Shown in pieces: positions 26,439 to 34,459 of a stretch of DNA of 64,000 nt (position 1 is the stretch's first letter; each line of letters begins with the position of its first letter). The position numbers and the translations under genes are program-made. The notes under the pieces are model-generated. The model was not told the DNA's origin. It did not search any database and worked only from the letters and a program-made list of their open reading frames with translations. Source of the DNA: Nostoc sp. JL34 (GTDB lineage: Bacteria > Cyanobacteriota > Cyanobacteriia > Cyanobacteriales > Nostocaceae); the NCBI RefSeq assembly GCF_017114945.1, contig NZ_JABXKQ010000042.1, positions 46,108 through 110,107 on the forward strand. The letters run 5' to 3'.

Positions 26439-27467
26439 ATGAAAATATTAGTAACTGGAACAGAAGGCTATCTAGGTTCGTTATTACCGCCTCTGTTAAT
26501 CGAACGAGGACATGAAGTTATTGGTCTAGATACTGGTTTCTATAAAGTTGGTTGGCTATATAACGCTAGTGGGGTGACACCCAAAACCCTCAACAAAGAT
26601 ATCCGTAACATCACCCCTGATGATTTGGAAGGTGTCGAAGCAATAGTTCACATGGCGGAACTCTCCAACGACCCAGCCGGACAATTAGCACCCAATATTA
26701 CCTACGAAATTAATCATGTAGGTTCAGTTCGTCTGGCTAGTCTGGCTAAGGCTATGGGTGTGCGTCGTTTTGTATATATGTCTTCGTGCAGTGTCTACGG
26801 TGTTGCTACCGCAGGTGATGTCACAGAAGAATCGCCAATTAATCCCCAAACAGCCTACGCAGACTGCAAAACTCTCGTAGAAAGAGATGTCAAACCACTC
26901 GCTGATGATGACTTCTCTCCCACCTTTATGCGGAATGCTACAGCCTTTGGTGCTTCTCCCAGGATGCGCTTTGATATTGTTTTAAACAACTTAGCAGGCT
27001 TGGCATGGACTAGCAAAGAAATCAAAATGATTAGTGATGGTACACCTTGGCGGCCATTAGTCCACGCATTGGATATTTGCAAAGCAATAGTCTGCACTTT
27101 AGAAGCACCACGGGATATTGTACATAACCAAATCTTCAACGTGGGAGATACAGCAAATAACTATCGCGTTAAAGAAATCGCAGAAATTATTGCTGATGTT
27201 TTCCCAGATTGTAAATTGTCCTTTGGTGACAACGGCGCAGATAACCGCAGCTATCGCGTATCCTTCGAGAAAATCAACACAATCCTACCCGGATTTAAAT
27301 GTGATTGGAATGCCCAACTTGGTGCCCAGCAGCTATTTGATTTATTCAATCAAATACATATGGCTGAAGATACCTTCTTGTTTAGAGGATTTACTCGCTT
27401 AAAACAGCTAGAGTATCTGATTCGTACAGAGCAAATTGACAAAGATTTCTTTTGGAATAAAAAGTAA
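26439..27467 (+). CDS. NAD-dependent epimerase/dehydratase (extended SDR)
   Basis: The protein has 342 residues. An N-terminal Rossmann fold (MKILVTGTEGYLGSLLPPLL) binds NAD(P). FVYMSSCSVYG provides the catalytic Ser, and YADCK the Tyr-x3-Lys pair. The later blocks NATAFGASPRMRFDIVLNNL and WRPLVHALDICKAI are typical of nucleotide-sugar epimerases and dehydratases. In the Anabaena HEP island the corresponding gene is annotated as an epimerase/dehydratase. With rfbF two genes upstream it may act on CDP-glucose or a derivative; substrate is inferred from context only. Separated from the methyltransferase gene by a hairpin at 27507. Confidence 0.9.
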   Translation: MKILVTGTEGYLGSLLPPLLIERGHEVIGLDTGFYKVGWLYNASGVTPKTLNKDIRNITPDDLEGVEAIVHMAELSNDPAGQLAPNITYEINHVGSVRLASLAKAMGVRRFVYMSSCSVYGVATAGDVTEESPINPQTAYADCKTLVERDVKPLADDDFSPTFMRNATAFGASPRMRFDIVLNNLAGLAWTSKEIKMISDGTPWRPLVHALDICKAIVCTLEAPRDIVHNQIFNVGDTANNYRVKEIAEIIADVFPDCKLSFGDNGADNRSYRVSFEKINTILPGFKCDWNAQLGAQQLFDLFNQIHMAEDTFLFRGFTRLKQLEYLIRTEQIDKDFFWNKK

Positions 27468-27506
27468 CTAGAGTCGTCTAGCAGCAGCGAAAAAATAATC
27501 TAAGCT

Positions 27507-27540
27507 TCCGAATCAATAATATTTGATTCGGACTTATTTC
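27507..27540 (+). terminator. Hairpin between the SDR and methyltransferase genes
   Basis: A perfect 10-bp stem (TCCGAATCAA / TTGATTCGGA) with a TAATAT loop is followed by CTTATTTC. It may terminate or attenuate transcription, or stabilise the upstream message. Confidence 0.55.
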
Positions 27541-27577
27541 ATCCATCAAATTATTTGCAATCAGTGAGTTGAAATTT

Positions 27578-28846
27578 ATGGCGATCGCAAAATGTCGTTT
27601 TAGTGGTCAACCCTTGCACCAAACCTTTATTGATCTAGGAATGTCACCTTTAGCCAATGCTTACCTGAGGGCAGAACAGCTAAATAATGCCGAAAAATTT
27701 TATCCTCTCCATGCTTATGTCTCTGAAGATACTCTCTTAGTTCAACTAGAACAGTTTGAAACCCCAGATCACATTTTCAGTGACTATGCTTACTTTTCTT
27801 CCTACTCAGTAAGTTGGCTAAAACATGCCAAGACTTACACCGATATGATGGTAGAAAAGTTTGGCTTTAATCATCATAATCAAGTTATTGAAATTGCCAG
27901 CAACGACGGCTACCTACTGCAATATTTCTTAGAGAAAGGAATACCAGTTTTAGGAATAGAACCAGCGGCAAATATTGCCAAAGTTGCTGAAAGTAGAGGT
28001 ATTCCTAGTATCAACAAGTTTTTTGGAGTTGAAACTGCTAAAGAACTCGTGATACAAGGAAAACTGGCTGACCTTTTGATAGGCAATAATGTTTTAGCTC
28101 ATGTACCGGATCTAAATGATTTCATCGCTGGAATGAAACTCATTCTTAAAGATAATGGAATCTTGACGATGGAGTTTCCTCATATTTTACAACTCATTCA
28201 AAAAAATCAGTTTGACACAATTTATCACGAGCATTTTTCTTACTTCTCATTCCTCACTATAGAAAAGATTTTTGCAGCCCACAATTTGCAAATTTTTGAT
28301 GTAGAAGAATTATCAACTCATGGCGGTTCTTTAAGAATTTATGCCAAACATGACTACGCTGATAATCCTGGCATTAGTGAACGAGTTAGGCATCTGAAAG
28401 TAAAAGAAATTGCCGCTGGACTGCATCGCATAGAGACTTACATTACATTTGCCGAAAAAGTCAAAGAAACGAAGCACAAGCTATTAAATTTTCTCTTGAC
28501 GGCTAAAGCAGAAGGTAAATCAATCGCTGGCTATGGCGCACCAGCTAAAGGTAACACATTGCTCAATTACTGTGGAATTGGGAAAGATTTTATTGATTAC
28601 ACAGTAGATTGCAATCCCTACAAACAAGGCTTATTTTTACCTGGAACTCATATTCCTATCTTTGAACCAGATAAAATCCGCCAAACCAAACCAGATTATG
28701 TCCTAATTTTACCTTGGAATCTCAAGGAGGAAATTATGGAACAAATGGCATTTATTGGCGAATGGGGTGGACAGTTTGTAGTGCCAATTCCTGAAGTAAA
28801 AATTTATCCCTGTCCTATTCCGGATAGGCTTTTAATAGCATCGTAA
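27578..28846 (+). CDS. Sugar C-methyltransferase-like SAM-dependent methyltransferase
   Basis: The protein has 422 residues from the ATG at 27578; a TTG three codons upstream is less likely. The order is N-terminal LHQTFIDLGMSPLANAYL region, SAM-binding VIEIASNDGYLLQYFLEKGI (about 103-122), FPHILQLI...QFDTIYHEHFSYFSF, and a C-terminal Rossmann-like domain (IAGYGAPAKGNTLLNYCGIG). This is the TylC3/NovU-like sugar C-methyltransferase layout. The family's N-terminal zinc site (CxxC ... CxxC) is largely gone: CRFSG keeps only Cys6, and the second pair reads VSEDT. It would add a methyl branch to a keto-sugar nucleotide made by its neighbours. Confidence 0.88.
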   Translation: MAIAKCRFSGQPLHQTFIDLGMSPLANAYLRAEQLNNAEKFYPLHAYVSEDTLLVQLEQFETPDHIFSDYAYFSSYSVSWLKHAKTYTDMMVEKFGFNHHNQVIEIASNDGYLLQYFLEKGIPVLGIEPAANIAKVAESRGIPSINKFFGVETAKELVIQGKLADLLIGNNVLAHVPDLNDFIAGMKLILKDNGILTMEFPHILQLIQKNQFDTIYHEHFSYFSFLTIEKIFAAHNLQIFDVEELSTHGGSLRIYAKHDYADNPGISERVRHLKVKEIAAGLHRIETYITFAEKVKETKHKLLNFLLTAKAEGKSIAGYGAPAKGNTLLNYCGIGKDFIDYTVDCNPYKQGLFLPGTHIPIFEPDKIRQTKPDYVLILPWNLKEEIMEQMAFIGEWGGQFVVPIPEVKIYPCPIPDRLLIAS

Positions 28847-28864
28847 TTACTAAATATAAGCAAA

Positions 28865-28920
28865 AAACGCCTCTTATTACTAATAATTTAAGTATTTTGA
28901 GTAATTAAAAGGCGTATTTC
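28865..28920 (+). terminator. Imperfect hairpin after the methyltransferase gene
   Basis: AACGCCT and AGGCGT flank an inner inverted pair (TTATTACT / AGTAATTA). The structure is followed by ATTTCTTAT. It lies 20 bp after the stop and could end transcription. Confidence 0.5.
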
Positions 28921-29101
28921 TTATAAAGTTTTTGTCGTTAAAGTGCAAACAAATAAACTGGAAAGTAGCTTTTAAATTACTAAGCTGCTGTTATAGGGTT
29001 CCTATTTGATTTTTGAAAAGACACACTCTATATACCTAAATTATTTCAGAAATCAAACTGGATTCCTATACTACCTACTTAACTACAGATATGAGCTTAA
29101 T

Positions 29102-30055
29102 ATGAATAAATTACTGACCATTGCCATTCCAACATTTAATCGTGCCCAGCTTTTAGATAAACAACTTACCTGGTTAGCTAAATCTATTAAAGGGTTTGAG
29201 TCTGACTGTGAAATCTTTATTTCTGATAATTGCTCTACAGATAATACCCAAGAAATAATTAAAAAGTGGCAGCTAATTCTCAGTAATGTCAAATTTACAT
29301 CAAATAAAAATAGTGAAAATATTGGTGTAATGGGTAATATCGCTTGTTGCTTAAAAGCCCCAAACAGTAAATATGTTTGGACAATTGGTGATGACGATCC
29401 AATTCAGGAGAGAACTCTAGATTATGTGTTAACAACACTAAAAAAACATTCAAATTTGGCATTAATGTTTTTAAATTTCTCCGGTCGCCAAAAACGAACA
29501 GGTCAACTTGTTGTAGAACGCTGGTTAAATAGTGATAATGATGAGCTAAGAGTTGATGGTAAAGCTGTATTCCAAGGTTATCTGAACGAAAATTTTGGTG
29601 GTGTACTTTTTATATCAGCAGCAATCTATCGCACAAATCTAGTACAACAAGCTTTAAAAAAGTGGCCATCTGCTACTAGTAATTGGGCATCTCAAGCATA
29701 TTGGACTGGGTTTTGTGCAGCTCATGGAAGTGTCATCGTCACTAAAGACACTTATTTAGAATGTACTATGGGTGCTAGTCTTTTGGATCTTGATCCAACA
29801 TGGAACTTTAGAATGCGATATGCGTACATACCTGAAGTTTATATAAAACTATTAAAGGTAGGATATCCTCATAAATTTTGTCAGGAAATGATTTGGCAGA
29901 ATTTCCAACAAAAAACCGACCTAAAAATATTATTAGGTGCTTTAAAACGTTGGCCTTTTTTGACAATCAAGATATTTATTCCTTATCTACGTTTGTTGAG
30001 CATATCAGCTTGGGCAATTCTTTTTCCACCCAAGCAGCTAGAGAATAGCTTGTAA
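29102..30055 (+). CDS. Family 2 glycosyltransferase (tandem paralog 1)
   Basis: The protein has 317 residues from the ATG at 29102 (MNKLLTIAIPTFNRAQLLDK), preceded by GATATGAG. The frame runs 32 codons further upstream but that part lacks family sequence. GT-A fold motifs are TIAIPTFNRAQLL, EIFISDNCSTDNTQEII and YVWTIGDDDPIQ (the metal-binding DDD). It is alignable along its length with the next gene, so the pair arose by tandem duplication. It would transfer a sugar to a lipid-linked intermediate at the cytoplasmic membrane face. Donor unknown. Confidence 0.88.
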   Translation: MNKLLTIAIPTFNRAQLLDKQLTWLAKSIKGFESDCEIFISDNCSTDNTQEIIKKWQLILSNVKFTSNKNSENIGVMGNIACCLKAPNSKYVWTIGDDDPIQERTLDYVLTTLKKHSNLALMFLNFSGRQKRTGQLVVERWLNSDNDELRVDGKAVFQGYLNENFGGVLFISAAIYRTNLVQQALKKWPSATSNWASQAYWTGFCAAHGSVIVTKDTYLECTMGASLLDLDPTWNFRMRYAYIPEVYIKLLKVGYPHKFCQEMIWQNFQQKTDLKILLGALKRWPFLTIKIFIPYLRLLSISAWAILFPPKQLENSL

Positions 30056-30143
30056 CTTAGTGTGTTAATTGCTAAGTTCTGTTAACACTAGTTTTTGACG
30101 AAAACCACTCATATATCAATTTTATTAACTACTATTTCTTTCC

Positions 30144-31151
30144 ATGCATAAATTACTGACCATTGCTATACCCACTTATAATCGTGCTGAATTACTTGAT
30201 AAACAGTTAGCGTGGCTAGCTCAAGCTATTAAAGGTTTTGAAGATGACTGTGAAATTTTAGTTTCTGATAATTGTTCAACAGATAATACTCAGGAAGTAA
30301 TTCAGAAATGGCAAGTAGCCCTTAGCAATATTACATTCAAATCAAATAAAAACTATAAGAATTTAGGCGTCGTTAAAAATATTATGTATTGCCTAAATTC
30401 TACAACAACCAAATACGTTTGGACAATTGGTGATGATGACCCAATTCAAGATAGAGCCATTGCTTATGTCCTCAGTAAACTCAGACAACATGAAAATTTA
30501 TCATTATTATTTCTCAACTTTTCTGGTCGGAACCAAATTACTGGTGAACCAGTTCATCCACCCACAATTATTGGTAATCGCTGGTTTGATATAGATAGTG
30601 AAGATGGTGATGGTGATGGTAAAGCTATATTTGAGCATTGTTTCTCAAAAAGTGTCGGTGCAGTCATTTTTCTGACTGCTACAATCTACCGCACTGATTT
30701 AGTGAAATGCGCTCTACAAAATTGGCAAGATGCTGAAAATAACTGGATATCATTAGCATATTTAGCCGGCTATTGTGCTGCTAATGGCACTGTAATTGTC
30801 ACTAAAGATACTTTTTTAGAATGTGTTGTTGGTGTGAGTTATTGGCAGAAAGAACCAAAGTCTGCACTGTTAATGCAATACAAACACATACCCGAAGTGA
30901 TTTTGAAATTGGAGAAGAGTGGATATTCTAAACAGTTTTGCAGGCGGATGCTTTTGCAGAATGGTAAAGAAGTCAACTTGAAAGTTTTCTTGGGAGCTTT
31001 AAGAAGATGGCCCATGTCCGCTATCAAAACAGTAGTTCCATTTTTGGCTTTAGTGAGTTTGTGTGCTTTTGACGTGATGGTTTCTAAAGAATTTGGGTTA
31101 GCAGAATCAAGTGAAATGTCTACTCAAGAAATACGGAGCTATAAGCCTTAA
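30144..31151 (+). CDS. Family 2 glycosyltransferase (tandem paralog 2)
   Basis: The protein has 335 residues. MHKLLTIAIPTYNRAELLDK, CEILVSDNCSTDNTQEVIQK and YVWTIGDDDPIQDRA closely parallel the preceding gene, as do FLNFSGR, TKDTFLECV and the C-terminal FLGALRRWPMSAIK. Compared with paralog 1 it has a small acidic insertion (DIDSEDGDGDGKAIF) and a longer polar tail. It is a GT-A transferase in the same polysaccharide pathway with unknown donor. Confidence 0.9.
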   Translation: MHKLLTIAIPTYNRAELLDKQLAWLAQAIKGFEDDCEILVSDNCSTDNTQEVIQKWQVALSNITFKSNKNYKNLGVVKNIMYCLNSTTTKYVWTIGDDDPIQDRAIAYVLSKLRQHENLSLLFLNFSGRNQITGEPVHPPTIIGNRWFDIDSEDGDGDGKAIFEHCFSKSVGAVIFLTATIYRTDLVKCALQNWQDAENNWISLAYLAGYCAANGTVIVTKDTFLECVVGVSYWQKEPKSALLMQYKHIPEVILKLEKSGYSKQFCRRMLLQNGKEVNLKVFLGALRRWPMSAIKTVVPFLALVSLCAFDVMVSKEFGLAESSEMSTQEIRSYKP

Positions 31152-31201
31152 GCTACTCAATCACTGATAAATATACATCAAAACTAGAAGGGATGTACAA
31201 C

Positions 31202-32053
31202 ATGTTTAGTGCAATCAAACGCAAAATAGTTACACTGTCTTCTGACTTGCAATATTACGTAGCTCGTTGGAAGCATAGCAGAAATCTGACAGCATTGGAA
31301 GGAGGCGATCGCAAGATCCTTAATGCTCTCAAAAAAGATGGCGTTTGCGTCACAACATTGGGAGATTTAGGGTTAAATTCTAGCTCCGAACTGCTCAAAG
31401 CTGCTTACCATCAATTGTCTCAGATGGAAAATCCCAATAACGACCATCTAGATGAAAAATTACCGCAAATTTCCACAGTTACAGGTTTACCAGAATTCTA
31501 TGCCTGGGGGATAGAGAAAAGACTGGTCAACATCATCGAAAATTATATCGGTCTTCCTATTGCCTTTCATGGTGTACATTTACGCAAAGATTTTCCTAGT
31601 AGACATCAGTTTGGGACACTGTTATGGCATAGTGATGCAGAAGACCGTCGGATTATCAAAATCTTTATTTACTTAAATGATGTAGAAGAAAAAACTGGGC
31701 CTTTTGAATACATTCCCCGCTCTTTAACTTCCTTATTTAGTTGGAATTATTTTCGACTTTATTACAAACTTTGGAAGTCAGGCTATATGGGTATCGATGA
31801 CGAAGAAGTAAAACCAGTCATCCCTAAATCAGCTTGGAAATCCTGCCCAGGCCCAGCAGGTACAGTCATTCTTGTAGATACGAAAAATGCCTTACATCAC
31901 GGCACAGTCCGCACAGAAGAACGGTCAGCGTTATTCTTTTGTTACACCGCTAACCCTCCCGAACGACCAGACCTCTGCACCCAATACTGGGATGATACTT
32001 ATCCCAGAGCAGAGTTACGTTCTTCATCAGATGCAGTTAAAGTTACGACTTAA
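31202..32053 (+). CDS. Phytanoyl-CoA dioxygenase-like 2-oxoglutarate/Fe(II) oxygenase
   Basis: The protein has 283 residues. The ATG at 31202 is chosen because GAAGG (31189-31193) sits at correct spacing; an ATG at 31193 overlaps that site. Iron ligands are the HxD of LLWHSDAEDRR and the distal His in KNALHHGTVR, with Arg in RTEERSALFF for 2-oxoglutarate. KIFIYLNDVEEKTGPFEYIP is typical of the phytanoyl-CoA dioxygenase fold. Lying among sugar-modifying genes and next to rfbC, it probably hydroxylates or oxidises a sugar or lipid-linked precursor; the substrate is not known. It corresponds in position to an unassigned gene of the Anabaena HEP island. Confidence 0.8.
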   Translation: MFSAIKRKIVTLSSDLQYYVARWKHSRNLTALEGGDRKILNALKKDGVCVTTLGDLGLNSSSELLKAAYHQLSQMENPNNDHLDEKLPQISTVTGLPEFYAWGIEKRLVNIIENYIGLPIAFHGVHLRKDFPSRHQFGTLLWHSDAEDRRIIKIFIYLNDVEEKTGPFEYIPRSLTSLFSWNYFRLYYKLWKSGYMGIDDEEVKPVIPKSAWKSCPGPAGTVILVDTKNALHHGTVRTEERSALFFCYTANPPERPDLCTQYWDDTYPRAELRSSSDAVKVTT

Positions 32054-32153
32054 TAGCCTTTCGTTAGCAACAGCATAATGCAGCGAAAGCAGCTGCAAAA
32101 CTAAGTAGTTAGCAAGTACTTTCTGTCCTCAACATTCATCTCAAAAGAATCAC

Positions 32154-32711
32154 ATGATTTTCACCGAAACCGCACTCAAAGACGCATTCATTATTGATTT
32201 AGAAGAAAAGCCAGACCACCGTGGTTTTTTTGCTCGGTCTTTCTGCGCTCAAGAATTTGAAGCACACGGATTAAAGCCAACAGTTGCCCAATGTAACTTG
32301 TCTTTTAACTACAAAAAAGGCACTATCCGGGGAATGCACTATCAAATTCTGCCAGCAGCAGAAACGAAATTGATTCGCTGTACTAAAGGCGCAATTTATG
32401 ACGTAATTATTGATATGCGTCCTGAATCTCCCAGCTTTTTATCACACATTGGTGTAGAGCTAACGCCAGAAAACCGCCGCGCTTTGTATGTTCCAGAAAT
32501 GTTTGCTCACGGCTATCAAGCACTCACAGATGAGACTGAAGTCGTATATCAAGTGGGTGAATTTTACACGCCAGGGTATGAGAGAGGTTTACGCTATGAC
32601 GACTCATTCTTTAACATTGATTGGCCTCTAGATGTAACTGAAATCTCCGAAAAAGATTTAAATTGGCCTTTGTTGAGAATGATGACTGTTGGCGGTGCAG
32701 CTTCCAGATAA
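32154..32711 (+). CDS. rfbC: dTDP-4-dehydrorhamnose 3,5-epimerase family protein
   Basis: The protein has 185 residues, the usual RmlC/RfbC length, in a cupin fold. Family blocks are DHRGFFARSFCAQEF, QCNLSFNYKKGTIRGMHYQ with the catalytic His, KLIRCTKGAIYDVIIDMR, YVPEMFAHGYQAL and TEVVYQVGEFYTPGYERGLRYDD. It epimerises a 4-keto sugar nucleotide at C3 and/or C5. Since rmlA, rmlB and rmlD are absent and rfbF is present, the real substrate may be a CDP-linked keto-sugar rather than the dTDP form; this is inference. Confidence 0.9.
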   Translation: MIFTETALKDAFIIDLEEKPDHRGFFARSFCAQEFEAHGLKPTVAQCNLSFNYKKGTIRGMHYQILPAAETKLIRCTKGAIYDVIIDMRPESPSFLSHIGVELTPENRRALYVPEMFAHGYQALTDETEVVYQVGEFYTPGYERGLRYDDSFFNIDWPLDVTEISEKDLNWPLLRMMTVGGAASR

Positions 32712-32827
32712 CTTTAGGCTCTTTCTCTGCGCTTCTTTGCGACGCCAGTTGCTACAACGCTCTTAACCAGCGCAACACACTGGCTCATCTGCATGAGGTA
32801 AAAAATAATTAATTAGGGTAGAAATAA

Positions 32828-34054
32828 ATGTCAAATAATATTCTATCTCGCGTCAGCAATACTATCTCTTTTGTATCCAAAAAAGTCCAAGATCGCATCA
32901 ATTACGCCAAGACTTTGCAGGTTGTTTCCCTAAAGCCTAAACAACCTTCCAAAGGAAATGTACTTCTTTCTTATCGAATTGAACCATTTCTCATCAAACC
33001 AGGTCAGCTTATCCCTAATGACCAGAGTTGGAACTGGGAATGTTTATTAATCGCCCAAACTTTTTTAGACTTGGGCTATAACGTTGATGTTATCCAATTT
33101 CATAATGATAAATTCGTTCCTCAAAAAGACTACGCATTTTTCATTGATATCCGTCATCGCCTAGAAGCGCTTGCACCAAAACTGAATAAAGATTGCATCA
33201 AGATTTTCCACGTTGACATTGCTAATATGATTTTTCGCAATGCAGCGGAATGCAACAGACTTCTAGAACTCCAACAGCGGAGAGGAATTACCTTACGTCC
33301 ACAGCGATTTGAGACGCCCAATTTAGGAATTGAATATGCTGATTACGCTACCGTATTAGGTAACAATTTCACAGTTGATACGTTCAAATATGCGAACAAA
33401 CCAATGTATCGTATTCCCATTTCTTCGTCATTCGTTTATCCCTCTCCTGACGAGAAAGACTTTGAAGGGGTAAGAAAGAATTTTCTCTGGTTTGGTGGTA
33501 GCGCTTTAGTTCTCAAAGGATTAGACTTAGTTTTAGATGCTTTTGCCCAAATGCCGGAATACCATTTAACAGTTTGTGGCCCGGTAAGTAATGATAAAGA
33601 GTTTGAGCAAGCTTTCTATAAAGAACTATACGAAACACCCAACATTCATACCTATGGTTGGATTGATGTTAGCAGCCCTGACTTTTTAAAAATTACAAAT
33701 AATTGTTTGGGACTTGTTTATCCTTCCGTTTCTGAGGGGCAAGCAGGAGCAGTAATCACTAGCTTACAAGCCGGATTAATTCCGATTTTAAGCTACGAAT
33801 CTGGTGTAGATGTTCATGATTTTGGTGTGATTTTCGATAACCTTTCCCTTGAAGAAATTAAGGCGAAAGTTAGAAGTATTTCTAATTTACCTGCTGAAGA
33901 CCTCAAGCTGATGTCTCGGAAGGCATGGGAATACGCAAGAGCAAATCATACCAAAGAAAAGTTTGCCCAAGCCTACAAAAATGCTGTGGAGCAAATTATC
34001 GAAAATCACAGCCAGAAAAAACAGACATCTAGCAAACAACTGGTTAGTATTTAG
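32828..34054 (+). CDS. Glycosyltransferase, GT4-like
   Basis: The protein has 408 residues. The N-terminal 50 residues are basic and probably peripheral. The remainder is a GT-B fold: NFLWFGGSALVLKGLDLVLDAF starts the nucleotide-binding half, LGLVYPSVSEGQAGAVITSLQAGLIPI carries the conserved loop, and the family's usual E(x7)E pattern is degenerate here. It would use a nucleotide sugar to extend the repeat unit. The stop at 34054 is followed immediately by a nested repeat element. Confidence 0.8.
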   Translation: MSNNILSRVSNTISFVSKKVQDRINYAKTLQVVSLKPKQPSKGNVLLSYRIEPFLIKPGQLIPNDQSWNWECLLIAQTFLDLGYNVDVIQFHNDKFVPQKDYAFFIDIRHRLEALAPKLNKDCIKIFHVDIANMIFRNAAECNRLLELQQRRGITLRPQRFETPNLGIEYADYATVLGNNFTVDTFKYANKPMYRIPISSSFVYPSPDEKDFEGVRKNFLWFGGSALVLKGLDLVLDAFAQMPEYHLTVCGPVSNDKEFEQAFYKELYETPNIHTYGWIDVSSPDFLKITNNCLGLVYPSVSEGQAGAVITSLQAGLIPILSYESGVDVHDFGVIFDNLSLEEIKAKVRSISNLPAEDLKLMSRKAWEYARANHTKEKFAQAYKNAVEQIIENHSQKKQTSSKQLVSI

Positions 34055-34459
34055 CCCTGGCGATTAGAAATCGCACGCCAGTTGCTCATGGGGGAAACCC
34101 CCAAGACCGCACTGGCTTGGCTATACAAACCAAGTCTGCCTGCGCGGACTAAGGAAAAATTAAGGGTTTTATATCAAATCCGGTTAATTACTTGTGATTA
34201 CCGCATCCGTGCAAAAAGTCAGGAAAACCTCTTTCTCCCTGCCCCCTGCACTCCTGCGGTCTAAATGATAAGTCTTTACCCGAACATGATATTAAACCCA
34301 CCTCCGTGGGTTTTGCCTGTGTAGCCGCGACTTCTAGTCGCTTGGTTTAAGATGTCGCTAACACCAAATGTACTTAATATTTAGCTGTAACAAATTATTA
34401 AGTGCAAAATTATCGAGAATTTGTAACACAACAAACAGTTCCAAAAAGGAGTTTAGTTC
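34055..34459. other. Intergenic region occupied by a nested MITE-like element
   Basis: The gap between the GT4-like gene and the SAF-domain gene. About 285 bp of it is the repeat described at 34060-34341. The remaining 120 bp before 34460 is AT-rich, with a Shine-Dalgarno AAAAAGGAG just before the next start. Confidence 0.6.
34060..34341. mobile_element. MITE-like non-coding element with terminal inverted repeats, carrying a nested repeat
   Basis: Terminal arms GCGATTAGAAATCGC (34060-34074) and GCGACTTCTAGTCGC (34327-34341) are inverted with 13 of 15 matches. Inside are GGCTATACA / TGTGTAGCC, hairpins GTCTGCCTGCGCGGAC and AACCCACCTCCGTGGGTT, a layout I recall from non-coding repeats in Nostoc genomes. 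The left arm is interrupted by a second small repeat, 34078-34116, which itself has GCCAGT / ACTGGC ends and a GGGGGAAACCCCC core. No transposase is encoded; a 60-codon open frame here is not a gene. Confidence 0.6.

Noticed and set aside
34082..34264. 60-codon frame after the GT4-like gene
   Set aside because: Falls wholly within the nested MITE-like element; its sequence is hairpin repeat DNA.
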